In this document: piece by piece, positions 38,927 to 47,919 of the stretch
Layout: each line of letters opens with the position of its first letter
Position numbering within the stretch: position 1 is the first letter of the stretch
Source of the DNA: Caulobacter sp. 602-1
GTDB lineage: Bacteria > Pseudomonadota > Alphaproteobacteria > Caulobacterales > Caulobacteraceae
Direction of reading: 5' to 3'
Assembly (NCBI RefSeq): GCF_003931565.1
Contig: NZ_RRYI01000003.1
Coordinates: 62,001-126,000, forward strand
DNA length: 64,000 nucleotides
The notes under the pieces: model-generated
Database searches by the model: none
Seen by the model: the letters and a program-made list of their open reading frames with translations, nothing else
Told to the model about the DNA's origin: nothing
Made by a program: the position numbers and the translations under genes

Positions 38927-40527
38927 AAATACTCTCCTACAACCCAGGCCATGACGGCGCATTTTCATATATTGAAGGCGGCCGCTTGGTATTCTCCATC
39001 GAGGCGGAAAAGAGTTCAAAATTTCGACATTCGTCACTGTCGATTCCCGATGCTTTCGACGCACTTGCCGAACTTGACGACGTTCCCGACGTGCTGTGCA
39101 AGGGGGGGTGGTGGCCCGGAGACGCGCCGCGCGAAGGAGAGGCTGCAGCTGATTACCGAGGCACTGATCGCCACCAGGTAATTATCAGAAAAAAGAGTCT
39201 ACTGGGAAAGACTATCGACATATTTTCTTCATCCCACGAACGCTCGCATCTTCTGTGCGCGTTCGGAATGTCTAATCTGCCGAAGGGCACTCCATGCTAC
39301 GCGTTGCTCTGGGAAGGCGTTCTCGGAGCATTCTACGAGATCGACGCGGCACTGAATATCACAAAGATAGCTGACGTGATGCCAGAGCCAGGCCACCGCT
39401 ACGCGATGCTTTATGCACTAGCAGATCCGACTTTCGATAATAATACCGCAGAATTCTCCCGATTATCCGACGCCGGAAAGCTGATGGCGCTAGCTTCTTT
39501 CTCAAAAAGAAGTCAACCGACGAGCGAGGAAGAGGCGATTATGTCTTTTCTGCTCCAGGATTGCGAACATCTTAGGCCTCGGGATTGCGAATCTCTGAAG
39601 GATTTTCGCCATTACAATATTGGTCTGGAAGATCAAGAATTCCGCAATTTTGCGGGAATCTTCAGTGACCGCCTATTCGATCGCTTTTATAGATTCGCTG
39701 AAGAAAATTTGGCCCGTGGAATGCCGCTTCTAATAGCGGGTGGATGTGGACTTAATTGTGACTGGAACACTAAGTGGAAGGACTCCGGATTATTTAGCGA
39801 CGTATTCGTGCCTCCTGTTGCTAACGACTCGGGTTCAGCGATTGGCACTGCTATTGACGCACAGCTATATTTTACAGGCGACCCGAAGATTTCGTGGGAT
39901 GTCTACTCAGGACTGAATTTCGTTTCTGACGAAATTGTCGATGAAACCCTGTTTGATAAATGGGAGCCGAGCATTGCGAACGTTGCCGCAATGTTGGCCA
40001 ACGATCTTGTTTTGGGATGGGCCAGCGGCCGGTATGAAATCGGGCCGCGCGCGCTCGGTAATCGCTCCATATTGGCAGCCCCCTTTAGATCTACCACCAG
40101 AGAGCGGCTGAATGTCATCAAACAGCGGGAGCAGTTTCGTCCAATCGCGCCGGTCTGCTTGGAGGACGACGCCGAGAAATGGTTTGGGTGCAATCATCCT
40201 AGCCCATTTATGCTTTACACTTATCGAGCATCTACAACTGATCTTGCAGCAGTGACTCATGTAAACAGAACTGCACGCATTCAGACCGTGTCTGCGCTTA
40301 CCAATCATTCAATGTTTGATTTGCTAACAGAGTTCAAAGTTCTAACTGGCTATGGCGTTCTATGTAACACCTCTCTGAATTTTAATGGGAAGGGTTTTAT
40401 CAATACGATGTCTGATCTATCGGCCTATACGTTGCAACATCAGCTTGACGGCTTTGTGGTGGACGGGCAGATCTACATGCGGAAATCATCGGTTGGGTAC
40501 CAGGAATACCTTCGAGACCGGAGCTGA
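38923..40527 (+). CDS. NodU/CmcH-type O-carbamoyltransferase
   Basis: A 534-residue protein that would transfer a carbamoyl group from carbamoyl phosphate to a sugar hydroxyl. The N-terminal Kae1-like part begins KILSYNPGHDGAFSYIEGG, keeping the HD, and LLWEGVLGAFYEID; GGCGLNCDWN lies in the middle. The C-terminal carbamoyltransferase domain has GWASGRYEIGPRALGNRSIL and KQREQFRPIAPVCL, both family hallmarks, and CNTSLNFNGKG near the end. The start at ATG 38923 overlaps the previous stop. NodU decorates rhizobial Nod factors; here the substrate is presumably the glycan made by the preceding genes. Confidence 0.92.
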   Translation: MKILSYNPGHDGAFSYIEGGRLVFSIEAEKSSKFRHSSLSIPDAFDALAELDDVPDVLCKGGWWPGDAPREGEAAADYRGTDRHQVIIRKKSLLGKTIDIFSSSHERSHLLCAFGMSNLPKGTPCYALLWEGVLGAFYEIDAALNITKIADVMPEPGHRYAMLYALADPTFDNNTAEFSRLSDAGKLMALASFSKRSQPTSEEEAIMSFLLQDCEHLRPRDCESLKDFRHYNIGLEDQEFRNFAGIFSDRLFDRFYRFAEENLARGMPLLIAGGCGLNCDWNTKWKDSGLFSDVFVPPVANDSGSAIGTAIDAQLYFTGDPKISWDVYSGLNFVSDEIVDETLFDKWEPSIANVAAMLANDLVLGWASGRYEIGPRALGNRSILAAPFRSTTRERLNVIKQREQFRPIAPVCLEDDAEKWFGCNHPSPFMLYTYRASTTDLAAVTHVNRTARIQTVSALTNHSMFDLLTEFKVLTGYGVLCNTSLNFNGKGFINTMSDLSAYTLQHQLDGFVVDGQIYMRKSSVGYQEYLRDRS

Positions 40528-40806
40528 CTGCCCCCATTGTCTACCCGTCTCAATAGCCTGCCAGAGGCGGCATCGGGTCGCTCAGGTAACTGATGCTTGC
40601 TGGCGCGGATGTCCGCTCCTGAAGCCAGTCCAGCTTCCGCCAGTGGTGACAAACCGACCGGTGACAGATGTCCCATCCCCTCGGCTAAGATCGATCGAGT
40701 GCCCCGATGGAAGGCCTACTTCAAGACCCGGCAGGGAGTACTCCTCGTGGTCGGCGGTTTCCATAGCGGTTAATGACAAGCTGGGCGTTTATAGGGGCTC
40801 TCGGAA

Positions 40807-41580
40807 ATGGAAGACGTATTCGTCGCAACAAGCGCCAAAGCCCTAGGCGCTGCAGTCCAGGAGGCCGTCGAACACGTCTACCAGCTTGAGGCGCAGCTCG
40901 ATCACGCACACCACCTCGCACGGCCTTATGAGGGAATGGGCGCGGTCGCCAATGTTCCAGGCTTGAACGGTGCTCGCCAGAATATCCAAGCGCTGCCTGG
41001 TCAGATCGACGCTGCGAAACAACGCGTCACCGACCTCATCAAAAGGCTTTCCGAGCGAATGATCGAGGATGATCGCGCCGCGCGAGAAGGGCGTGATTTC
41101 TGGTTTCGGCGGTTCATGCTGAGCTTGCAGATCGGAAATGGCGCGGCATTTCTGGCGACAGTCGCGGGGCTGCTGCAAGCCGATAAAGATGTCTTGTCGG
41201 TCATGGCGGTTCTGGTTTGGCCACCCGCCACCTATTTCGGCTTGGGCGTTGGCGCCGCAGGCCTCCTTCCGCTCCTAATGTTCGCCCGTCAGTCTGTTTC
41301 ACGCCCGACTTGGGTCCGGATTGCGCACGCGGCGGTATTGCTTTTCGTCACTTTCTCCATGGGTCTCTTCGCACTCGGAGCCGGCTCGGTCGTGGTGGAG
41401 ATTCGACAGCTGGGGCAGCCTGCCGTTGCGGCCGCGCAGAAGGCTGCAGCAAACAAGGCGGCAGCGCAGGAACCAGTTGCTGCCCCTCGGGCGCCAACGA
41501 GCGGCCAAACTAGTTCGCCTACTCACGCTGCCCCGGACCCACAAGGGTCGCTGCCTGAAGCTCCAAAGTCGAAGCCCTAG
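40807..41580 (+). CDS. Membrane protein with N-terminal coiled region
   Basis: A 257-residue protein I do not recognise. The first 100 residues are helical and soluble (LEAQLDHAHHLARPYEGMG, AKQRVTDLIKRLSERMIEDD). Three or four membrane segments follow at about 103-123, 130-160 (two short segments possible) and 170-197. An Ala/Pro/Gln-rich tail ends the protein. The next gene starts 2 bp after the stop, so the two form one unit. The non-coding gap 40528-40806 precedes it. Position next to attR suggests an accessory, perhaps defence, function, but nothing in the sequence shows this. Confidence 0.65.
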   Translation: MEDVFVATSAKALGAAVQEAVEHVYQLEAQLDHAHHLARPYEGMGAVANVPGLNGARQNIQALPGQIDAAKQRVTDLIKRLSERMIEDDRAAREGRDFWFRRFMLSLQIGNGAAFLATVAGLLQADKDVLSVMAVLVWPPATYFGLGVGAAGLLPLLMFARQSVSRPTWVRIAHAAVLLFVTFSMGLFALGAGSVVVEIRQLGQPAVAAAQKAAANKAAAQEPVAAPRAPTSGQTSSPTHAAPDPQGSLPEAPKSKP

Positions 41581-41582
41581 TC

Positions 41583-42341
41583 ATGGCGGCCAATGATCCG
41601 TACACGGCACTCGAAGCTGCCCTGGGCGATATCGCCGCGATTGGGAACAGCTTGGGCGACGCCTCGACGAATATCCGTGTCACCGGTGACGACCCGAAGT
41701 TCCTGTCACTTGCTTTGTTCTGGCGAGCCTGCAACCACTTCCAAGCGTTCACGATGCTCTGGAAAGCTAAGCTCTATATCGACGCGGAAATCATTGTCCG
41801 CAGCAGCATCGAGACGGCGATTTGCCTAGCCAATCTCAACGCTCGGCGAATGGACTTTATGAACGACCTAATTGCGGACCTATCCCACACCATGGGCGGG
41901 CAAATGAAAATGCTTCGGCGGGGTCAGTTCGATTTCACCGACGAGGTCGCGGCGCAGTGGGCTGAAGAATTGGCTTCGAAGGGCGCGCGGATGGACCTTG
42001 AGACTCTAGCCAAGGGCGGCCACGTCGATAACCTGTACGCGTTTCACCGGCTGCTCTCGGCGTTCGCAGTCCACATCACCGGTATGTCAGTCGGGCGTCA
42101 CTGCCCTTTCGGCGATGATGACGACGGCTGGAGCAAGACATTGGAAGCAACGAAGGAAGCTGACCGGCGTCGCTCGGTCCTCTGGATGCTCACGGCGATG
42201 ACCGCGACCCTGTTGGCCCACGCCGAGATCATTGACGACAAAGTCCACATGGACCGGATGACTGCGTTGCTGGAGAAGCTGAAGCCGGTGATTGAAGCCT
42301 TCGCTGACGGACAGTCCCCCAAAGCCGGAGGTGGCCTCTGA
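41583..42341 (+). CDS. DUF5677-like helical protein
   Basis: A 252-residue, mostly helical protein. The stretch LFWRACNHFQAFTMLWKAKL, then IDAEIIVRSSIETAICLANL (about 38-82), matches the pattern of DUF5677-type proteins, which are often found in accessory regions. Further helices carry HRLLSAFAVHITGM and a W-M-L-T-A-M segment. Its coupling to the membrane protein (2-bp gap) suggests a two-component membrane/cytosol unit. No catalytic motif is evident. Confidence 0.65.
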   Translation: MAANDPYTALEAALGDIAAIGNSLGDASTNIRVTGDDPKFLSLALFWRACNHFQAFTMLWKAKLYIDAEIIVRSSIETAICLANLNARRMDFMNDLIADLSHTMGGQMKMLRRGQFDFTDEVAAQWAEELASKGARMDLETLAKGGHVDNLYAFHRLLSAFAVHITGMSVGRHCPFGDDDDGWSKTLEATKEADRRRSVLWMLTAMTATLLAHAEIIDDKVHMDRMTALLEKLKPVIEAFADGQSPKAGGGL

Positions 42342-42615
42342 CCTGCCGCACTTGACGTCTCCATTCCGGAGGCCTGCTAAGGGCCGCTCCTGGTGCCCCT
42401 TTACTCTGGTCTCTCGATTCATCTTCACCAGAATCAATCGCTTCAACGCACACTAAAACCGGCACATTCAGCGAAATTTATATTCGAGGCGCGGACCCTC
42501 GATTTTATGAGAATTGCTCATATTTTCGCAGTTTGCGGATCGATTTGTGGGACAGAATCCCATCAAAAATCAGATAACGCTTTGTAAAATTGAAGAACTT
42601 TTGAAAGTTGAATGT

Positions 42616-42630
42616 CCACCCTCTCCGCCA
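42616..42630 (+). repeat. attR core, copy of tRNA-Ser 3' end
   Basis: CCACCCTCTCCGCCA, identical to 4914-4928, with partial similarity (GAAT) just upstream. It is not part of any tRNA structure here, as expected for the displaced 3' end left at the far side of an integrated element. Confidence 0.82.
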
Positions 42631-42914
42631 GCCACCTTTGAAGAAAAAGAAATCTTTCCAACACCTTCGGGCATGGCTCACGAACAGTCGGCGCGGGTTC
42701 GCCACCGGCATGTTCTGAAGCTGGATCTTCGCTTGCTTCGGCCGCGCGATGGCCTCGGGCGCGCGCGCGATCTGCGCGTCGGGGCGTCTCGCATCCTCAT
42801 GGCGCGCGCCCGGCCAAGCCGGGGCTCAGGCGATAGATGACCCCGGCGGTACAGGTGTCAAAGTTCTCCGGCTTCAGGTCCGGACACAGCCAAAAGCACG
42901 GGCACGTCAATTAT

Positions 42915-42927
42915 ATTGTTCGACAAT
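42915..42927. promoter_or_regulatory. Palindromic operator candidate upstream of gntR
   Basis: ATTGT-TCG-ACAAT, perfect 5-bp arms around 3 bases, in an AT-rich stretch about 125 bp before the GntR start. TTGT/ACAA half-sites are typical of FadR-subgroup GntR regulators, so autoregulation is plausible. Confidence 0.45.
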
Positions 42928-43049
42928 TTAATCCATAATGAACAACACTTTACCGTCGCGCGGGCGGAACAATCTCTTTTCACTCATCGATTCCGATCCC
43001 ACAGTCGCGTGGGGATTCCCCGTGAACCGCCGAAAGCCGATTGTCCTCC

Positions 43050-43796
43050 ATGCCAGCCAAGACACCCCCGAGCAGGTCCGCCACCGCACCTTCGCCGACG
43101 GCGGAAGACGTGGCGGATGCTCTCAGGCGCCAGATTCAGGACGGCCTTCTGCCTCCGGGTGAATGGCTGCGAGAGGTCCGGATCTGCACCGAGTTCGGCG
43201 TGGGACGCTCGATCGCGCGAACGGCGCTGCGCGAACTGGGCGACGACGGTCTGGTGAACCTCGAGGAAAATCGCGGCGCCTATGTCGCCGCGACCACGGT
43301 CCAGGAGGTCTTCGACCTCTACGAGGTCCGGGCCGCGCTCTACGGATTGGCGGCCCGGTTCGCTTGCATCCGCGCGACGCCGCAGCACCTGACCGAGACC
43401 TTGAAACTGGTGGACGCCCTGTTCGAGGCGACCGAGCGCGGCGCGCCGGCCGACGAATTGATCCACCGCAGCGAGGTCATTTTTGACCAGTTGGCAAGCG
43501 TCTCCAGCGCCGACGCGCAGAAGATGATCGCGTCGATCCGCCGAAAGACCCGCTGGCACTATTCTTATGCGAGCCTGGCGCTTAGCAACGACGGCGGTCC
43601 TTTCGAACATTGGCGTGTGGTCCGGGAGGGTCTGGCCGAACGGGACGGCGCCAAGGCCGCCGAAGGCGCCCGCAATATCCTCTACTACATGCAGAACGAG
43701 GTGATGCGGCTGATGATTTCCCGCGGCTTCGGCCTCCAGTCCGTGGGGACTCAAGGCGCGCCGCGCCAAGCGCGCAAACGCCGCGCATCCGAGTGA
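43050..43796 (+). CDS. GntR-family (FadR/FCD) transcriptional regulator
   Basis: A 248-residue regulator with an N-terminal winged HTH (about 25-85: VADALRRQIQDGLLPPGEWL, then FGVGRSIARTALRELGDDGL, ENRGAYVA) and a C-terminal all-helical FCD ligand domain (VRAALYGLAARFAC, EHWRVVREGLAERDG). FCD members sense small acids or sugar acids. The nearest downstream gene is a GH1 glycosidase, and glucuronate-releasing GH115 lies further on, so control of sugar use is possible. The ATG at 43050 is used. Confidence 0.92.
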   Translation: MPAKTPPSRSATAPSPTAEDVADALRRQIQDGLLPPGEWLREVRICTEFGVGRSIARTALRELGDDGLVNLEENRGAYVAATTVQEVFDLYEVRAALYGLAARFACIRATPQHLTETLKLVDALFEATERGAPADELIHRSEVIFDQLASVSSADAQKMIASIRRKTRWHYSYASLALSNDGGPFEHWRVVREGLAERDGAKAAEGARNILYYMQNEVMRLMISRGFGLQSVGTQGAPRQARKRRASE

Positions 43797-44108
43797 GGCG
43801 CGTCTAGCCTAGGCCTGTCCGGCGCTGGCTTTGGAGAGCCCATGGGACGGGCGTGATCTTGGGCGTCGGTTCAGGATCGGGCGCTTTGCGTCCACTGGGA
43901 TTCGCCCTCGTAGAACAACGATCGTTGACGCCGTCACGGCGATAGGACAACATTCACTGCCTAGAGAGTTAGTTATTTAGCGGCGAATACGATTTGGCGA
44001 GCGGCAGGTCGGACGTTCGAAATCGACGGCGGGACAGTCTTCTGGATCTCACCTCGCGCCTGGCGGGCGGCCTCGCGTCGCCCGCCATTCTTTTCCGGAG
44101 AGACGAGA
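43797..44108. other. Intergenic region between gntR and GH1 gene
   Basis: No gene supported. It contains an AT-rich patch (around 43965-43985, AGTTAGTTATTTAGCGG) that could hold the GH1 promoter, and TTTTCCGGAGAGACGAG before the start as ribosome-binding region. Confidence 0.4.
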
Positions 44109-45413
44109 ATGACGATGGATCGACGCGATCTGCTGCTTGGCGCCGGCGCCGCCCTGACGCCTCTGATCGCCGCCGCCGAGATCAAGCCCAAGCGGCCGGC
44201 TCCCGCGGGGTTCCTGTGGGGCACGGCGATCTCGGCCTATCAGAGCGAGGGCGGCAACACCAACAGCGACGCCTGGCTCATGGAGAACATCCGGCACAGC
44301 ATGTTCAAGGAACGCTCGGGCGACGCCTGCGACAGCTACCACCGCTATGCCGAGGACTTCGCGATCGCCGGCGGCCTGGGCCTCAACTGCTACCGGATGG
44401 GCGTGGAGTGGGCCCGGATAGAACCCAGCGAGGGCGAGTTCTCCGAGGCCGAACTCGACCACTACGCCCGTATGCTCGAGGCCTGCCGCGCGCGGGGCCT
44501 CAAACCCATGGTGACCCTGAACCACTTCACCACGCCGCTATGGTTCGCCATGCGCGGGGGCTTCGAGGTCCCTGACGCCCCGGCCCTCTTCGCCCGATAC
44601 TGCCGCAAGGTCGCCGAGCGCCTGGGCGGGCTGATGCACATGACCACGACCTTCAATGAGGCCAATATCCGCCTGCTGGTCGACCTCATGCCCGGGATCC
44701 AGAACGCCATTCCCGCCGTGAAGGCCGCCATCGCCGCGGCGGCCAGGGCCACCGACTCCCCGCGCTTCTCCCGTCTGGCCTATGCCGACTCGCAAGTCGT
44801 CTCGCCGATCATGCAGGAAGCCCACCGCCGCGCCTACGACGCCATCAAGGCGGTCCGGCCGAACCTGCCGGTCGGCGTCACCCTGACCACCCAGGACATC
44901 CAGTCGGCCGGCGATCCCAGCCTGGTCGCGATCTATCAGCGCAAGCTCTACGGCGATTGGGTCGAGGTCGCCCGCAGCCACGCCGATTTCTTCGGGGTTC
45001 AGACCTACACCCGGTTTGTCGTCGACGAACAGGGAGTGCGCCCGCCGCCCAAGGGCGCCGAGCTGACCCTGGCCGGCTACGAGTTCTACCCTCAGGCGCT
45101 CGCCAACACGATCCGCTGGGCGCACAAGGCCATCGGCAAGCCGATCTACGTCACCGAAAGCGGGGTCGCCACCAACGACGACGCGCGCCGCATTGCCTTC
45201 ATCGACCAGGCTCTGGACGGCGTCCGCCAGTGCCTGGCCGAGGGCATACCCGTCCACAGCTACCTCTACTGGTCGCTGCTGGACAATTTCGAGTGGACGT
45301 CCGGCTACGGCGTGCCGTTCGGCCTGGTGGCCGTCGATCGCAAGACCTTCAAGCGCACGCCGCGCCCCAGCGCCGCGCACCTGGGCGCCATCGCCCGCGC
45401 CAACCTGATCTAG
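44109..45413 (+). CDS. GH1 family beta-glycosidase with Tat-like signal
   Basis: A 434-residue GH1 retaining beta-glycosidase. The N-terminus MTMDRRDLLLGAGAALTPLI has a twin-arginine-type motif, so periplasmic export as a folded protein is likely. Acid/base Glu184 lies in TTFNEAN (TFNEP in most members), nucleophile Glu350 in YVTESGVA (ITENG in most), and SLLDNFEWTSGY is the C-terminal GH1 signature. Both variant motifs keep the catalytic Glu. Its stop codon shares CTAG with the stop of the converging acyl-CoA dehydrogenase gene. Substrate not determinable. Confidence 0.92.
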   Translation: MTMDRRDLLLGAGAALTPLIAAAEIKPKRPAPAGFLWGTAISAYQSEGGNTNSDAWLMENIRHSMFKERSGDACDSYHRYAEDFAIAGGLGLNCYRMGVEWARIEPSEGEFSEAELDHYARMLEACRARGLKPMVTLNHFTTPLWFAMRGGFEVPDAPALFARYCRKVAERLGGLMHMTTTFNEANIRLLVDLMPGIQNAIPAVKAAIAAAARATDSPRFSRLAYADSQVVSPIMQEAHRRAYDAIKAVRPNLPVGVTLTTQDIQSAGDPSLVAIYQRKLYGDWVEVARSHADFFGVQTYTRFVVDEQGVRPPPKGAELTLAGYEFYPQALANTIRWAHKAIGKPIYVTESGVATNDDARRIAFIDQALDGVRQCLAEGIPVHSYLYWSLLDNFEWTSGYGVPFGLVAVDRKTFKRTPRPSAAHLGAIARANLI

Positions 45414-47131
45414 AAGATCGAGACCGGCGCGTCCGAGGCCACGTCGCTGCCCGAGGCCACGAACGCCAGCAAGGCGTCGACCTTGGGCAGTTCGCACTCG
45501 AAGAAATAGCGACAGGCCCGGCGCTTGCCTTCGGCGAAGTCGTCCGGGCCCGGCGGGACGGCCGTGGCCTGGTCCAGCCAGAGCCAGGCGACCACAACGT
45601 GACCGAAGGCCCAAAGGAACGGCGTGGCGTTGGCCAGCGCGGCCTGCCCTCCACGACCTCGCAGCCCTTCGATCGTGTCGACCACCGCGCTCCAGGCGCG
45701 CGTCAGGGCGCCGGCGTGGTCCTGCAGCCCCGCGACCGCCAGGGCCGCCCGCGCGGTCCGCTCGATCGATCGTTCCAGGACCGCGAGACCCGATCCATCC
45801 TGCAGGATTTTACGGCCCAGCAGGTCCAGGCCCTGGATGCCGGTCGTGCCTTCGTGGATGGGGTTCAGGCGATTGTCGCGCCACAGCTGCTCGACATCGA
45901 AATCGCGCGTGTAGCCATAGCCGCCGTGGATCTGGATCGCGATGTCGTTGGCCAGCAGGCCGTGCTCCGATGGCCAGGTCTTGGCGATCGGCGTCAGCAG
46001 ACCCAGAAGCGCCGCGTCGTCGGCATTGCCGGGCGACGTGTCGACCAGCCTCGCGCAGTAGAGACACAGCGCCAGCGCGCCTTCGACATAGGCCTTCTGC
46101 TGCAGCAACATCCGCCGCACGTCGGGGTGCTCGATGATCGGCGTCGGCGCGCCGGATCGCCGCCCATGAGAGCGTCCCTGCAACCGCTCGCGGGCGTAGG
46201 CGACGGCCAGCCGGTAGCCGCGATAGCCCAGCGCCGCGGCGCCCAGCCCGACACCGATCCGGGCCTCGTTCATCATCAGGAACATCTGCTTCAGGCCCTG
46301 GCCGGGCTCGCCGACGATCCATCCGACCGCCCCGCCCCGCTCGCCGAAGTTCAGCAGGCAGTTGGCCGTGCCGCGGTAGCCCATCTTGTGGTTCAAGCCC
46401 GCCACGGCGACGTCGTTTCGCGAGCCGTCCGGCAGGATCTTGGGCACGATGAACAGCGAGATGCCCGCCGTCCCCTCGGGCAGCGCGCCGGACGCGTCCG
46501 GGACCTTGGCCAGCACCAGGTGGACGATGTTCTCGCTGACGTCCTGGTCGCCGCCCGAGATCCACATCTTGTTGCCGGCGAGACGATAGCGCGCGCCCAG
46601 CTCGTCGTCGCCATCAGGCGTCGCCCGGGTGCTGATATCGGCCAGGCTGGACCCGGCCTGTGGCTCGGACAGACACATCGTGCCGAACCAGCGCCCCTCG
46701 ATCTCGGGTCGCGCGAAGGCCTCGAACTGGGCCTCCGACCCGAACGTGGCGATCAGGCGCGCATTGGCCACCGTCAGCATCGGATAGGCGGCCGTCGCGA
46801 CATTGGCGGCGGCGAAGAAGGCGAACGAGGCCGAGCACAGCAGATAAGGCAAGCCCAGCCCGCCCTGCTCCTCGGGAAAACCGGCCGAGAACAGGCCCAG
46901 GTCCGCGTATTGAGCCAGCGCCTCGCCGATCGCGCCGCAGACGCGAACCTGGCCGTCGTCGAGCCACGGCTCCTCGACGTCGTTGCGCTTGAAGTGCGTC
47001 AGGAACCGCTCGGCCGCCAGCTTCTCGGAAAGATCCAGGATCGCATCGGCCGTCTCGCGATCGATCAGATCGCCGGCCTTCAGCCAGGTGTGCAGCAGGA
47101 AGTCGACATCGCGACGATCAAGAACGCTCAT
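45410..47131 (-). CDS. Acyl-CoA dehydrogenase (long, with C-terminal extension)
   Basis: FAD-dependent acyl-CoA dehydrogenase of 573 residues, in the longer class related to FadE5/DUF-extended members. The N-terminal helical domain includes EEQGGLGLP; the middle domain has the FAD/substrate motif GTMCLSEPQAGSSLADI; IHGGYGYTRDFDVEQLWRD is the classical C-terminal signature (about 415-433), followed by GTTGIQGLDLLGRKI. The C-terminal 100 residues pack as a further helical domain. ATG 47131 shares a base with the SDR stop (TGATG). It is the third gene of the TetR-SDR-ACAD operon, probably for degradation of an acid-type substrate. Confidence 0.93.
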   Translation of the reverse strand: MSVLDRRDVDFLLHTWLKAGDLIDRETADAILDLSEKLAAERFLTHFKRNDVEEPWLDDGQVRVCGAIGEALAQYADLGLFSAGFPEEQGGLGLPYLLCSASFAFFAAANVATAAYPMLTVANARLIATFGSEAQFEAFARPEIEGRWFGTMCLSEPQAGSSLADISTRATPDGDDELGARYRLAGNKMWISGGDQDVSENIVHLVLAKVPDASGALPEGTAGISLFIVPKILPDGSRNDVAVAGLNHKMGYRGTANCLLNFGERGGAVGWIVGEPGQGLKQMFLMMNEARIGVGLGAAALGYRGYRLAVAYARERLQGRSHGRRSGAPTPIIEHPDVRRMLLQQKAYVEGALALCLYCARLVDTSPGNADDAALLGLLTPIAKTWPSEHGLLANDIAIQIHGGYGYTRDFDVEQLWRDNRLNPIHEGTTGIQGLDLLGRKILQDGSGLAVLERSIERTARAALAVAGLQDHAGALTRAWSAVVDTIEGLRGRGGQAALANATPFLWAFGHVVVAWLWLDQATAVPPGPDDFAEGKRRACRYFFECELPKVDALLAFVASGSDVASDAPVSIF

Positions 47132-47919
47132 CAGATGACCGTCATGCCGCCGTCGACGACCAGGATCTGGCCGGTGATGTGGCCGCCCGCGTCCGAGGCC
47201 AGAAGCAGGGCCGGGCCCATCAGGTCGGTGTCGCCGCCCAGCTTGCCCAGCGGCGTCCGGCGCAGCATGTCCTCTCCGTGCTCGCCCAGCGTCGCTTCCG
47301 TCATCTTTGAGGGGAAATAGCCGGGCGCCAGGGCGTTGACCCGGATGTTCTTCGGACCCCATTCGGCGGCAAGAGCCCGGGTCAGATTGACCACCGCGCC
47401 CTTGGCGGTGTTGTAGGCGATCGTGCCCAGCTGGTCGGGATGGTGGCCCTGCAGGCCCTCGATCGAGGCGACATTCACCACCGAGCCCTTGCCCTGCTTG
47501 AGAAACGCCGCGCGCGCCACCGCCTGGGTCAGCAGGAACAGGCCCGTGACGTTCAGGTCGATGACCTTGTTCCAGCCCTCCAGCGGATAGTCTTCGGCCG
47601 GCGCGCCCCAGGCGGCGCCGGCATTGTTGACCAGCACGTCGATGCGCCCGAACCGCTCGAGCACCCGTTCGGTCAGCGCCGAGGCCGTCTGCGGCGAGCC
47701 CAGGTCCGCCGCGAAGCCGACGGCCGTGATCCCCTTCGCCGAAAGCTGCTCGACCGCCGCGTCCAGTTCGGCCTGCTTACGCGCCACCAGCGCTAGCGAA
47801 GCGCCGTATTCGCCCAGCGCGCTGGCGATCTGCAAACCCAGGCCCCGCGACCCGCCCGTCACCAGCGCCACCTTGCCGGAGAGGTCGAAGAGCCCCGCCA
47901 GCGTTCCATCCTTGCTCAT
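47131..47919 (-). CDS. SDR family oxidoreductase
   Basis: Classical short-chain dehydrogenase of 262 residues: TGGSRGLG cofactor loop (about 21-28), Arg-Lys after beta-2 (ALVARKQ) implying NADP(H), NNAG (about 98-101), Ser in VASIEG (about 151), and YNTAK (about 168-172). It resembles gluconate 5-dehydrogenase or 3-oxoacyl-ACP reductase types. The start at ATG 47919 shares one base with the TetR stop, and its own stop does so with the next gene, so the three genes are tightly coupled. Confidence 0.93.
   Translation of the reverse strand: MSKDGTLAGLFDLSGKVALVTGGSRGLGLQIASALGEYGASLALVARKQAELDAAVEQLSAKGITAVGFAADLGSPQTASALTERVLERFGRIDVLVNNAGAAWGAPAEDYPLEGWNKVIDLNVTGLFLLTQAVARAAFLKQGKGSVVNVASIEGLQGHHPDQLGTIAYNTAKGAVVNLTRALAAEWGPKNIRVNALAPGYFPSKMTEATLGEHGEDMLRRTPLGKLGGDTDLMGPALLLASDAGGHITGQILVVDGGMTVI

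Larger units (their letters stand above)
42342..43049. other. Right end of island and chromosomal flank without genes
   Basis: 42342-42615 is AT-rich island DNA with one arm-like GTGGGAC (42547-42553). 42616-42630 is attR. From 42631 the sequence is chromosomal: a weak AAAGA-AA-TCTTT hairpin that may be the original tRNA-Ser terminator (42644-42657), then about 250 bp with no supportable gene, and a palindrome before the GntR gene. Confidence 0.55.

Noticed and set aside
44957-47320. 787-codon plus-strand frame
   Set aside because: It is antisense to the acyl-CoA dehydrogenase and GH1 end, whose active-site motifs are clear; its composition is that of a third-position-GC shadow.
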